A DNA stretch of 64,000 bases from Sporosarcina luteola. Its GTDB lineage: Bacteria; Bacillota; Bacilli; Bacillales_A; Planococcaceae. A program made the position numbers and the translations under genes. Below are positions 9,100 through 17,353 of this stretch, piece after piece. Positions within the stretch are counted from its first letter, which is position 1, and each line of letters starts with the position of its first letter. The stretch covers positions 1 to 64,000 of the forward strand of contig NZ_JAMBOI010000008.1 in assembly GCF_023715535.1 (NCBI RefSeq). The letters run 5' to 3'. The notes below the pieces were generated by a model that saw nothing but the letters and a program-made list of their open reading frames with translations, was not told the origin of the DNA and did no database searches.

Positions 9100-10413
9100 G
9101 TGAATAAAACAGAAAAGAACCTTTTTCCCTTATATGAATTCGCAGTGAATCGAGCCGGTGTCGGTATCCATGCAGTGGATCGTTCCGGCAGAACCGTTAT
9201 CTATAACGATAAGATGAAAGCGATAGAAGGGTTGGAGCTTGAAGAAGTCGGCGACCGCTCCATCTTGGAACTATTCAATTTTGATCAGGAAGAAAGTACA
9301 TTATTGAAGGTACTTCAAAGCGGCATGGACAAATTGAATGTAAAGCAGACGTATTGGAATCGGAAAGGACACGAAATTACAACAATCAACGATACATATC
9401 CGGTGTTCCATGAAGGTGAGCTCGTTGGCGCAGTGGAGATTGCAAGGGACGTCACTGCACTTGAGAGGTTCGTCCTTCATCCAATGCGGAAAAACAGTGA
9501 TCCTGTCACATTTAATCAGATCGTCGCCGCTTCGGACGAAATGAAGACGGTCGTATCGACAGCACGCAAAGCATCGGGCACAAAATTGCCCGTGCTCCTC
9601 ATCGGCGAGTCAGGTACAGGGAAAGATTTACTAGCTGAAAGCATTCATTACGAAGCGTCACCTGCCAATGGACGCTTTCTTACGCTTCATTGTCACCAAT
9701 CTGACGCCGAACTGATCAATCGGCTCGACGATGACTTGACTATATCGGAACCGTTCACGTTATTCTGTGAACGCATCGATTTATTATCCATTTCTCTTCA
9801 GCAGAAACTCTTTACATTCTTAAAAAATTCAAATCAAAACGGCCGCCAATTTATCGCAAGCATCGGCGACGACCCTGTCGAATTGATTGCGAAAGGAAGT
9901 CTATTGAAGGATCTCTATTATTACTTCGCTTCTTTTACAATACGGATTTCCCCATTACGGAAACGAAAAGAGGATATCGTACCGTTTGTCATTACCTATT
10001 TAGCGAGACGAAGGGAAAGGTTCGGGACTTCCCTCGTCGGAATCACGAAGGAAGTGGAAGAACTATTCCTTAGCTATGATTGGCCAGGGAATATGCGGGA
10101 ACTTGAATTTCTTCTTGATGAAATATCTTCCCTCGCCACTACCGAGACGGAAATCACGTATGAAATGCTGCCTCTTCATTTCCGATTAAAATGCGATGGA
10201 ATGGGTGATACACCTACACAGGCGGTCGATTTCATCGTGAATCCTGAAAAAGGGCTTCTTCCGCTAGACCGTTACTTAAAGGAAGCGGAAGAATATTATT
10301 TACAAAAAGCGATGAAGCTTCACGATGATAATATTACAAAAACGGCAAATGCACTCGGCATGAGCAGGCAGAACCTTCAATATCGATTGAGGAAATTAAA
10401 AAACGGGAGATAG
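9100..10413 (+). CDS. RocR-like PAS/AAA/Fis regulator with a degenerate ATPase domain
   Basis: A 437-residue regulator laid out like a sigma-54 activator: PAS domain (about 10-130), AAA+ domain (about 140-370) and a Fis-type HTH at the C-terminus (TANALGMSRQNLQYRLRKLK). Walker A is intact (GESGTGKD). The GAFTGA loop that contacts sigma-54 is absent, and that segment is about 16 residues short. Walker B reads TLFCERI instead of TLFLDEI. The usual arginine-finger region FREDLYYRL reads LLKDLYYYF. The protein therefore probably binds DNA and senses a ligand through PAS without remodelling sigma-54. GTG start, modest ribosome site. Likely regulates the adjacent roc genes. Confidence 0.85.
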   Translation: MNKTEKNLFPLYEFAVNRAGVGIHAVDRSGRTVIYNDKMKAIEGLELEEVGDRSILELFNFDQEESTLLKVLQSGMDKLNVKQTYWNRKGHEITTINDTYPVFHEGELVGAVEIARDVTALERFVLHPMRKNSDPVTFNQIVAASDEMKTVVSTARKASGTKLPVLLIGESGTGKDLLAESIHYEASPANGRFLTLHCHQSDAELINRLDDDLTISEPFTLFCERIDLLSISLQQKLFTFLKNSNQNGRQFIASIGDDPVELIAKGSLLKDLYYYFASFTIRISPLRKRKEDIVPFVITYLARRRERFGTSLVGITKEVEELFLSYDWPGNMRELEFLLDEISSLATTETEITYEMLPLHFRLKCDGMGDTPTQAVDFIVNPEKGLLPLDRYLKEAEEYYLQKAMKLHDDNITKTANALGMSRQNLQYRLRKLKNGR

Positions 10414-10437
10414 GCCAAAATGCCATCTCCCGTTTTT
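10401..10437 (+). terminator. terminator of the roc regulator
   Basis: AAACGGGAGAT pairs with ATCTCCCGTTT, followed by TTT. It overlaps the stop codon of the regulator. Confidence 0.8.
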
Positions 10438-10468
10438 AGATTGTTGTACCGTCTAGACTCCGCTTTTG

Positions 10469-10843
10469 TTAGTACCCCGAACGGTCTATCCAGTCTTTCA
10501 ATTTGTCTTTTAATGAATTGAAGCCTTCTGCATCCTGCTCTTTCACTTTATCTTGCAGCGATTTGCGAGGTCGGCCTGGTTTTTGGTGGTTAATTGGCGC
10601 CTCTTGGAGTGCGCGGATGGAAAGGCTGATTTTTCCTGCGTTACGATCGACCTCCAACACTTTCACTTCCACTTCATCGCCTACAGCTAGATAGTCATTG
10701 ATATCTCTGACAAACCCATATGTGATTTCCGAAATATGGACGAGACCTTGCGTCTCTTCATCAAGTGCGACAAACGCTCCATATGGCTGGATGCCTGTCA
10801 CCTTGCCAGTCAACTCTTCCCCCACTTCATATTTTTTACCCAT
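10469..10843 (-). CDS. yugI: S1-domain RNA-binding protein YugI (general stress protein 13)
   Basis: A 124-residue protein with one S1 RNA-binding domain (about 5-75): EELTGKVTGIQPYGAFVALD, then GLVHISEI and VKVLEVDRNAGKISLSIRAL. A charged C-terminal tail (about 80-124) follows. This is the YugI/GSP13 architecture, a ribosome-associated stress protein. The start at 10843 (MGKKYEVG) follows GGGAGCTG; the longer ORF adds 28 residues not seen in the family. Confidence 0.92.
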   Translation of the reverse strand: MGKKYEVGEELTGKVTGIQPYGAFVALDEETQGLVHISEITYGFVRDINDYLAVGDEVEVKVLEVDRNAGKISLSIRALQEAPINHQKPGRPRKSLQDKVKEQDAEGFNSLKDKLKDWIDRSGY

Positions 10844-10966
10844 GTGAAACAGCTCCCAATCTTTTTGGTATCGAATCTGCCTATACGGCCATCCGCAATT
10901 ATACCATAGTGAGCCCTTTCCAATCAAAAGATTTGACGGGTAAATTGTAAAGATTCAATCATTTCC

Positions 10967-12670
10967 TCATTTCTTCATCTCCCTTATGAATTGCTTCAAT
11001 TCTCCTTCGATGAAGAAATATTCCAGACTATCGAGATAAGGCGATGTAGTCCAGCCTGAGTCCTCCATTTCTACTATAACTTCCCTCATTACGTGACCTG
11101 AAGGTGAATTTTTCCCATTGAAGGCAATGCGCGTCCACGCCTCTTTATATTCCTCTTTGATAGTTCCAGTAGAATCACGGATCTCCAGTTGACCAACCAT
11201 TCCTGTCACTGAATACAACATCCAAGTGTAGGAGTTAAATATACTTGAATAGAGCTCCTGGTGTCCTTCAGCCCTTAATGCCGCCTTTTCAGTTTGCAAT
11301 AGAAGGTCAACCTGCTCCTCAATTGGACTGAGATGGAAGTCAACTAAAGATCCCGTCAAATAGGATATATAAATATCCATAGTAGGATGCAGGTTTTCAC
11401 GTAGGACAACAGTCAGTTCGGGTTGTCCGAATTCAGGATACACATAGTTATCATAGGGTCCACTCTTTAGTGAATATCCTTGCTCCATCATTCCATCAAT
11501 CGCTTGCCGGAACTCCTGAGGGTACTTCGATTTGCTCTTGGTAAAAGACTCATAATCAAAACCTCCCTCCTCATTCCACTCAGCACCCTGTATTGCTTTT
11601 TCATTCTCATAGAGTACATTCATATAAGATTGGTAAAGCTTATTAACCTTCCCTAAGTACTCATTCATGAAATCCATACTTTTCTCTTCGTCATCCACTA
11701 AAGGCTTTTTTAATAGCTTCTTCACCATTTCGGAAGGCACTTCCAACTCTTTGACAATCACGCCATACTCTTCTTCAGCTTTTTTCTTGTCAACCCTTCC
11801 ACTTCTATCCACTTGCCCCTCTAGGCGGTTAATGAATACATCGAACTTCCTAATTGTTTCTTCTCCATACCATTCCGTGTAAAGGTTCTCTTTCTTATCT
11901 TTAATGGAAATACCGGCCAGATATGAATTACGCTCCAATTCTTTCTGGAATGAAGCTCTGGCCTTCTCAATGAATTTTTCAGCAGATTTCTTTTGATAGG
12001 CCTCACTATTTGTATAAGTGATAAGTAACAACAAGACCAACAGGATGCTCGCACCCATTCCCCAAAACAAGTACGGCCTCTTTCTTTTAATTGTTTCTCT
12101 CTTCGTTTCACTCAATGGCGATTCCTCTACTAATGCGTGAAATATATTCGCCTCATTATAGGATCGTGGAAATCTTTCATAGGATCTATTCAAAAACTCC
12201 AGTTTTTTATCCAAGTTAGGCTCTTCCAATATCACAATGGCTTCGGCAACAGCCTGTTCGGCTAGCTGCACTGTCATTCCTGTTATTTCCGCAATTTCTT
12301 TACTTGATTTATTATAGAAGCGATTGAGAATGAAAGGTACCCGGCATTTCTTTGGCAATGCAACCAGCCTGCGGTGCAGTTCATCATCCTCTTCAAATAG
12401 GAATAAACCATCTGAAAAGTCTGCCGGTTGCATGCCATCCAACATTTTCAACGTACTTGTTAAAAGCGAACTCTCTTTTAAATCGTCCTCTGTTAACTCG
12501 TTACTACTTTCAAATCTATTTCTAAATACAGTTTCCGCCACTGTCGCAGACTGTTCTAATGAGACTCCATATTGTATGGCAAATCGCTCAATTTTCCAGA
12601 TATGCATGTCCAGCCATTCCTTGAAAGCTTCCTGATCCCCTTGAAGGATTCTTTTCTCTACATCTTCCAA
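10967..12670 (-). CDS. fusion of a decayed ECF sigma factor and an anti-sigma-like membrane sensor
   Basis: A 567-residue protein. Residues 1-150 align with the neighbouring ECF sigma factor: ERFAIQYGVSLEQSATVAETVF matches ERFSYQCGVRIDDIPDVTQEVF (shown in part), and FEEDDELHRRL matches FEEDRELHESI. The region 2 WLYKI...NxARDYYR segment is lost, and the basic helix VKTRIFRAK has become LAEQAVAEA. Residues 155-180 (SYERFPRSYNEANIF) resemble the cytoplasmic anti-sigma motif of the next gene. One membrane helix (201-219) is followed by an outside domain homologous to that gene's (LPSEM / VPSEM segments; EEYKEAWTRIA). The start is TTG at 12670 after AGAGGGGG. Probably a decoy or co-regulator rather than an active sigma factor. 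Confidence 0.85.
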   Translation of the reverse strand: MEDVEKRILQGDQEAFKEWLDMHIWKIERFAIQYGVSLEQSATVAETVFRNRFESSNELTEDDLKESSLLTSTLKMLDGMQPADFSDGLFLFEEDDELHRRLVALPKKCRVPFILNRFYNKSSKEIAEITGMTVQLAEQAVAEAIVILEEPNLDKKLEFLNRSYERFPRSYNEANIFHALVEESPLSETKRETIKRKRPYLFWGMGASILLVLLLLITYTNSEAYQKKSAEKFIEKARASFQKELERNSYLAGISIKDKKENLYTEWYGEETIRKFDVFINRLEGQVDRSGRVDKKKAEEEYGVIVKELEVPSEMVKKLLKKPLVDDEEKSMDFMNEYLGKVNKLYQSYMNVLYENEKAIQGAEWNEEGGFDYESFTKSKSKYPQEFRQAIDGMMEQGYSLKSGPYDNYVYPEFGQPELTVVLRENLHPTMDIYISYLTGSLVDFHLSPIEEQVDLLLQTEKAALRAEGHQELYSSIFNSYTWMLYSVTGMVGQLEIRDSTGTIKEEYKEAWTRIAFNGKNSPSGHVMREVIVEMEDSGWTTSPYLDSLEYFFIEGELKQFIREMKK

Positions 12671-12724
12671 TCCAATCCCCCTCTGTTGCAAAACTACACC
12701 TACTTCAACTATACCAAATAGACA

Positions 12725-12756
12725 GAAAAAAGACCGCCATATTTCGGCAGTCTTTC
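12725..12756 (-). terminator. terminator of the anti-sigma-like gene
   Basis: On the minus strand AAAGACTGCC pairs with GGCGGTCTTT and is followed by a T-run. It separates the sigma/anti-sigma pair from the fusion gene, which therefore needs read-through or its own promoter. Confidence 0.8.
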
Positions 12757-12772
12757 GTCTTTTAAACTTTTG

Positions 12773-14944
12773 TTAATGCTCTAGCGGGTTGAATTTCACT
12801 CGCCATCCATCTTCCGTCCAAACCATATGGAATTTCCTTTCGGATGGCAGATCAGGAAACAGCTCTGTATCGACAGTAAGTGTTGCGATGCCAGGCCAGT
12901 TTCCGTCCTCGTCTTGTTCCAGGCCTTGGAAGGAGGCTTTCCTATACATCTTGTCGTCGTAAGGAAGGAAATACTTCTTGGGATTTTCCAAATACGTTTC
13001 TTTATCAACAACTTCCGAGCCAACTCCTTGATAGAATAGCTCATACTGCTTTTCATAGAAACCATTACTACCTGCATAGAAATACAAGCCAAGGACATCC
13101 AAAGAGTTATCAACATTGTCGGTGCCAATTAATATTTCATAGTTAAAAGCGCTCATATCCATCACTTCAGTTTGGAAATCCATTTCGGGGCTCATATGGT
13201 ACTTAGGCAATCTATCCATCCATAGCGTCCCCAGTTCCCAAATTCCTTCTTCACTATAAACCATCGATACTGCACGATCGACCCCTATAAATTCAAGGGT
13301 GGTGTGGAACGACGAATCATGGCGGTAAGCCTTGTCTTTGTAAAACTTAACCTCCGTTGCATTGCGGAGGAACGGAAGCCCTTTGCGCCAATTATCAACG
13401 TAATAATCTACGGTATAATCAATTCCGGATTCGTTGTGCTTCAACGTGTTTTCATTGAACAAATAATACATTGTTCGAGGGTCATCCATTTCGTTGGCGT
13501 AATCGAATACTCCGAGAACGTGAACAGGCGAGACGCCTTTCAAAATGGACTTGGAGTATGTCTTTTTGAAATCGGTATATATAGCTTGAACTTCCTTTTC
13601 GAATGAATCATTCGGTAGCTGAATGGTAACATCCTGAAAATCCGGCCGTTCCCCATACATATATTCCTCAAGTACTCCTTCTCGGTACAGTACAAGCGCT
13701 TCCTCCAAATCATAATAGGTTAGCGCGTCCCAACTCGCTGATTTTCGCCAGTCCGAAGCCTCCATCTCTTTGATAATCGGATTCAGGATGTACCGCAATG
13801 GAGTTGCCTCTCCCCCTCCCGCCATATTCCTCCATGCCTCTTGATATTCGGGAAGCAGTACACCGTCCGCGTCAAAGATTTTCGTGTGTTCACTGCCTTT
13901 CATAATTTCATTGAACAATGTAATGTAATAAGATTTTAACACTGGATACAAACTTGAATTCTGTTCCCCTTCCAGGAGAGTATACTCCATACCGGTAACG
14001 GCCGAGCTCGATTGGAGCACAGGGTATTCAAGAATTGGTCCAAACATGTATGGTTCTTCTGAAATCATCGTGGTATATGCACTCGTATTAGGGTGCAACC
14101 GTGAATTTAAGTCTTTATAAATAAAATGGTTGAAATATCTTGTCTTTATTTCCCCTGAATATTTCTCGGTATACAGTCGGATTGAGTGTTCACGCATTGT
14201 ACCGATTATATTCTGTAGCTGCTCCGGGAAACCTTTGGTACTCAGCATCATGATTTCGGCCTTATCGACAGAATGATCCACTTCATATGCGGCTACGGCC
14301 TCTTTGTTCTCTTTTATTATTTGGTTGTAAATTTCAATGAGCATCTGGATCTTTTCGCGGTATTCTGCTAAAAAACGAATGCTGCCTTTTTCATCTTCCC
14401 CAAGATTATGTTGTTTTAAGTCCAAAAGCATTTCGGACGGAAGCTTCAATTCTTCTATTGCTCGAATATAAATCTCCTGTAGGTCCGTTTGGTCTTTTCC
14501 ATCCCTCACCATTTTCAAGAAACTTTTATTCTTCAATAAATTCATCGTTGAATCTGCACGACTCGCGTAATGTTTAAAATAGACTTCATCCAACTTCAGC
14601 ATTTCACGGCGTTTTTCACGTTCTTCCTCATATTGCATAAGTAGATCCTCAATTACTTGATCAGTCACCGTAGTTTCGATAGTTCCCTCTTCGGATTTCT
14701 GCTTCTGTTCGATAATATATCCGGTTCCAATAAACCCGATAATAAAAATGCTCGCTATACTCATCGCCCAAACTGTGATTTGCTGCCTCACTCCATGTTT
14801 GGTCGGCTTTTTCTGTTCATTCTTACGGGAGCTGGCTTCCTCATCAATCTTCCGAAATACTTCTTCCGGATCAAATGAGGTGGGAACACGTTCATACGAC
14901 TTTTTCAAAAACCCCATCCGTTTCTCAAAATTGTCATTGGCCAT
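12773..14944 (-). CDS. anti-sigma-like transmembrane sensor, partner of the ECF sigma factor
   Basis: A 723-residue protein. A cytoplasmic N-terminus of about 50 residues carries the motif FLKKSYERVPTSFDPEEVF, then one membrane helix (about 55-77), then a large extracytoplasmic region. The first 370 outside residues are homologous to the fusion protein downstream. The last ~270 residues, including a C-terminal module ending FHMVWTEDGWRVKFNPLEH, are extra and not recognised. No zinc-binding HxxxCxxC motif is present. Its start overlaps the sigma gene stop by 11 bp, indicating translational coupling. By position and topology it likely sequesters the sigma factor until an envelope signal arrives. 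Confidence 0.8.
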   Translation of the reverse strand: MANDNFEKRMGFLKKSYERVPTSFDPEEVFRKIDEEASSRKNEQKKPTKHGVRQQITVWAMSIASIFIIGFIGTGYIIEQKQKSEEGTIETTVTDQVIEDLLMQYEEEREKRREMLKLDEVYFKHYASRADSTMNLLKNKSFLKMVRDGKDQTDLQEIYIRAIEELKLPSEMLLDLKQHNLGEDEKGSIRFLAEYREKIQMLIEIYNQIIKENKEAVAAYEVDHSVDKAEIMMLSTKGFPEQLQNIIGTMREHSIRLYTEKYSGEIKTRYFNHFIYKDLNSRLHPNTSAYTTMISEEPYMFGPILEYPVLQSSSAVTGMEYTLLEGEQNSSLYPVLKSYYITLFNEIMKGSEHTKIFDADGVLLPEYQEAWRNMAGGGEATPLRYILNPIIKEMEASDWRKSASWDALTYYDLEEALVLYREGVLEEYMYGERPDFQDVTIQLPNDSFEKEVQAIYTDFKKTYSKSILKGVSPVHVLGVFDYANEMDDPRTMYYLFNENTLKHNESGIDYTVDYYVDNWRKGLPFLRNATEVKFYKDKAYRHDSSFHTTLEFIGVDRAVSMVYSEEGIWELGTLWMDRLPKYHMSPEMDFQTEVMDMSAFNYEILIGTDNVDNSLDVLGLYFYAGSNGFYEKQYELFYQGVGSEVVDKETYLENPKKYFLPYDDKMYRKASFQGLEQDEDGNWPGIATLTVDTELFPDLPSERKFHMVWTEDGWRVKFNPLEH

Positions 14945-15488
14945 GTGTTACCCCTCCCTTCATGTCCATCACTTTTTTCAAGTTGTCTTTTGCCCTGAAA
15001 ATACGGGTTTTCACTGTTGCCAATGTAATATTCATGACATCCGCAATTTGGTGATACGTTAAGTCTTGAAAATAAAACAAGATAAGTGGGATCCTATATT
15101 TTTCATCCAGTTGCAGAATTGATTCATGCAATTCACGATCTTCTTCGAAAAGGAGAACTTGAAATTCGGTAGATTGTTGTGATGATGCTTGATCGGCATT
15201 TTTCATCCGCTCCTCTTTCGCTGTTTCCCTTCCCTCTTTCCGGTAGTAATCCCGTGCTGTATTTAACGTAATTTTATATAACCAAGTCGTGAACCTCTGC
15301 TGGTTGAATTGCGGCAGGAACCTGTATAGCTTGATAAATACTTCCTGTGTCACATCCGGTATATCATCAATGCGAACACCGCATTGATATGAAAACCTCT
15401 CGACAGTTCTATAGTGCAGATCCATCAATTGCGCAAATGCCTCTCTTTCCCCGTTTTGCGCACGTATGATCAAATCGGACTCTTCCAT
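14934..15488 (-). CDS. ECF-type RNA polymerase sigma factor
   Basis: A 184-residue ECF sigma factor. Region 2 (about 10-80) contains DVTQEVFIKLYRFLPQF and WLYKITLNTARDYYR. Region 4 (about 120-175) contains LPLILFYFQDLTYHQIADVM, split here as LTYHQIADVMNIT, and VKTRIFRAKDNLKK. It belongs with SigW/SigX/SigM-like factors. An ECF-type promoter (TGAAAC-17-CGTATC) lies directly upstream, so autoregulation is likely. ATG follows GAGGGGG. Translationally coupled to the anti-sigma-like gene. Confidence 0.93.
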   Translation of the reverse strand: MEESDLIIRAQNGEREAFAQLMDLHYRTVERFSYQCGVRIDDIPDVTQEVFIKLYRFLPQFNQQRFTTWLYKITLNTARDYYRKEGRETAKEERMKNADQASSQQSTEFQVLLFEEDRELHESILQLDEKYRIPLILFYFQDLTYHQIADVMNITLATVKTRIFRAKDNLKKVMDMKGGVTHGQ

Positions 15489-15521
15489 ACTGCCCCCTCA
15501 CTCCCTATCCCCTCTGATGAT

Positions 15522-15550
15522 GATACGAAAGGAGTTCCTTAAATGTTTCA
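15522..15550 (-). promoter_or_regulatory. ECF sigma autoregulatory promoter
   Basis: On the minus strand there is TGAAAC (plus 15545-15550), a 17 bp spacer and CGTATC (plus 15522-15527). This matches the SigW/X/M-type consensus (TGAAAC...CGTA). It lies 34 bp upstream of the sigma gene start. Confidence 0.82.
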
Positions 15551-15552
15551 AA

Positions 15553-15584
15553 TAAAAAAACGCATCTACATTTTCGTAGATGCG
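15553..15584 (-). terminator. terminator of yugE
   Basis: On the minus strand CGCATCTAC pairs with GTAGATGCG and is followed by TTTTTTTATTT. The T-run ends 2 bp before the -35 of the ECF promoter, insulating it from yugE. Confidence 0.9.
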
Positions 15585-15592
15585 GAATAATT

Positions 15593-15853
15593 TTAGACTA
15601 TACATTTTGCTTCGTATTTTATAGCCACTAACTTATAAGCTATTTGCATGCATTTCTCTATCGGAATCCATAGTTCATACGAATGTTCATAGATCTCACG
15701 GATCCGTTTTGCAAGATCGGTCGGATGATCAAGAACTTGAAGCTCTGCAACAACATCGGCAATTTCTAGTTCATATGCTTTTCTGCCGACATTAAAAGGA
15801 TCCCATTCTTCGAGCAGCAAGATTGCTTTTTTATTCATTTCGATTGTTTGCAC
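15593..15853 (-). CDS. yugE: DUF1871 family protein YugE
   Basis: An 86-residue soluble, acidic helical protein with LLEEWDPFNVGRKAYELEI, the signature start of the DUF1871/YugE family. Function is unknown. In B. subtilis yugE is next to patB, as here (divergent in this window). It has its own strong terminator. Confidence 0.85.
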   Translation of the reverse strand: MQTIEMNKKAILLLEEWDPFNVGRKAYELEIADVVAELQVLDHPTDLAKRIREIYEHSYELWIPIEKCMQIAYKLVAIKYEAKCIV

Positions 15854-15936
15854 GATAAGTCACCTTATTTTTTTCTTTTCTTGCATTTATGATAGCATAG
15901 TAATGGAAAAGAAAAAAGGAAATGAGGGATATTAGC

Positions 15937-17109
15937 ATGAATGAATTCGAACTAGTTATTGATCGAAAAAATACCCGTTCTGTGAAATGGGGCAATATGG
16001 AAGCAATTTACGGCGTGGAAGACGCTTCAGAAGTTCTACCGATGTGGATTGCCGATATGGATTTCAAGGCACCTCAGCCAATCCTTGCAGCCATGCAGGA
16101 ACGCCTGGATCACGGCGTTTTCGGATATTCCTATATATGTGCAAAGTGTAAAGACTCCGTCCGGACTTGGCTTTCATCACGCCATGGATGGGAAACTGAA
16201 AATGATTGGATGCTCTTCCATCATGGCGTCGTTCCTGCAATCGCTACGGTTGTGGAGACGTTCACGAGTGCCGGAGATAATATCTTAATTACATCGCCTG
16301 TGTATCCGCCATTCTTCAATGTGCCAGGGCATCAGAAGCGGAATATTGTTGAGTGCAGACTACGCGAAGAAAACGGCAACTACTCGATCGACTTCGATGC
16401 TTTTGAAAAAAGCTTGCAGCAAGGTGTTAAGCTATTCATCTTATGCCATCCGCACAACCCAGGGGGCGTTGTTTGGACAGAAGAGGAATTGCGGAATATC
16501 CTTCGCCTTTGTAAACAATATGATGTGTTGATCCTATCCGATGAAATCCATGCAGACCTTGTCCTTCCTGGATCTAAGCATATTCCTTTAGCTGTGTTAG
16601 CCGAAGAGGAAGGCGGACGCGTCATCACTTGTGTCGCCCCTACAAAAACATTCAATTTGGCGGGTGTACAGGCTGCAGTCATGATTACAAAAGAGGACGA
16701 CCTTCGGGAAGCATTGCAGCAAAGTGCGTTGGCTCACGGTCAAATGGAATTGAATGCATTTGCCGCTTCAGCCCTTATTTCCGCATACACGGAATGTGAA
16801 GAATGGTTGGAAAACTTGCTCGAGACTATTTCATCCAATATGGATTATGTCATCAGTACAGTAACGGAGGCCGTTCCTGGAATCCAGATTCAAAAACCGC
16901 AAGCGACGTACTTATTGTGGATTGATTACCGAGGAACCGGACTTTCTGAAGAAGAGATGATGGACAGGCTTTTGAATAAAGGAAAGCTCGCGCTCGAGCC
17001 AGGGTCGAAGTATGGCAAGGCCGGCCATGGATTCCTTCGCATGAACGTTGCTGCTCCCCGGTTGATTGTTGAAGATGGAGTGGCAAGATTTATTAAAGCT
17101 ATGCAATAA
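15937..17109 (+). CDS. patB: PatB/MalY-type cystathionine beta-lyase
   Basis: A 390-residue fold-type I PLP enzyme that cleaves cystathionine to homocysteine, pyruvate and ammonia. It contains LPMWIADMDFK, HGVVPAI, HNPGG, the cofactor Asp in LSDEIHADL, and the Schiff-base lysine in APTKTFNLAG. The ATG at 15937 sits 8 bp from GAGGG; the ATG at 15922 is too close to its purine stretch. Links to methionine metabolism, but the met genes are 40 kb away. Confidence 0.92.
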   Translation: MNEFELVIDRKNTRSVKWGNMEAIYGVEDASEVLPMWIADMDFKAPQPILAAMQERLDHGVFGYSYICAKCKDSVRTWLSSRHGWETENDWMLFHHGVVPAIATVVETFTSAGDNILITSPVYPPFFNVPGHQKRNIVECRLREENGNYSIDFDAFEKSLQQGVKLFILCHPHNPGGVVWTEEELRNILRLCKQYDVLILSDEIHADLVLPGSKHIPLAVLAEEEGGRVITCVAPTKTFNLAGVQAAVMITKEDDLREALQQSALAHGQMELNAFAASALISAYTECEEWLENLLETISSNMDYVISTVTEAVPGIQIQKPQATYLLWIDYRGTGLSEEEMMDRLLNKGKLALEPGSKYGKAGHGFLRMNVAAPRLIVEDGVARFIKAMQ

Positions 17110-17123
17110 GAGTTATGGAGTAG

Positions 17124-17152
17124 ACGGGATCCTAAGAGGATTCCGTTTTTTT
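17124..17152 (+). terminator. terminator of patB
   Basis: ACGGGATCC pairs with GGATTCCGT (one mismatch), followed by TTTTTTTAT. Confidence 0.85.
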
Positions 17153-17307
17153 ATAGAAGTGCGCGAATGCTTTGACGCGATTCCACTCTTTTTGAGCGCG
17201 ATGCCGCTCTTATTGAGCGCGATTCCACTCTTTTTGAGCGCGGTACCACTCTTATTGAGCGCGGTGCCACTCTTTTTGAGCGCGATTCCACTCCTATTGA
17301 GCGCGCC
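17153..17307. repeat. intergenic 21 bp tandem array 1
   Basis: Six full units and edge variants of TTGAGCGCGATTCCACTC plus TTT/TAT. The GAGCGCG core starts at 17194, 17215, 17236, 17257, 17278 and 17299, exactly 21 bp apart. A degenerate GACGCG copy lies at 17174 (20 bp before). Bases after the core vary (ATTCC, ATGCC, GTACC, GTGCC). It lies between terminators of the convergent patB and 17354 genes, so little transcription is expected. An ORF through it is a by-product of the 21 bp (7-codon) period. Confidence 0.92.
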
Positions 17308-17311
17308 CTAT

Positions 17312-17352
17312 AAAAAATGCATGATCCATTAAATCGGATCATGCATTTTTTT
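17312..17352. terminator. bidirectional terminator
   Basis: AAAAAATGCATGATCC pairs with GGATCATGCATTTTTT, with T-runs on both sides. It mainly serves the minus-strand gene ending at 17354. Confidence 0.88.
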
Positions 17353-17353
17353 G

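Noticed and set aside
17153-17307. CRISPR array
   Set aside because: Units are 21 bp with no 30+ bp unique spacers, and no cas genes occur anywhere in the window. The same applies to the other three arrays.
17066-17332. Plus-strand ORF with repeated LSAIPLF/LSAVPLL units
   Set aside because: It is a reading of the 21 bp array (7 codons per unit) fused to the end of patB in another frame; no ribosome site of its own.
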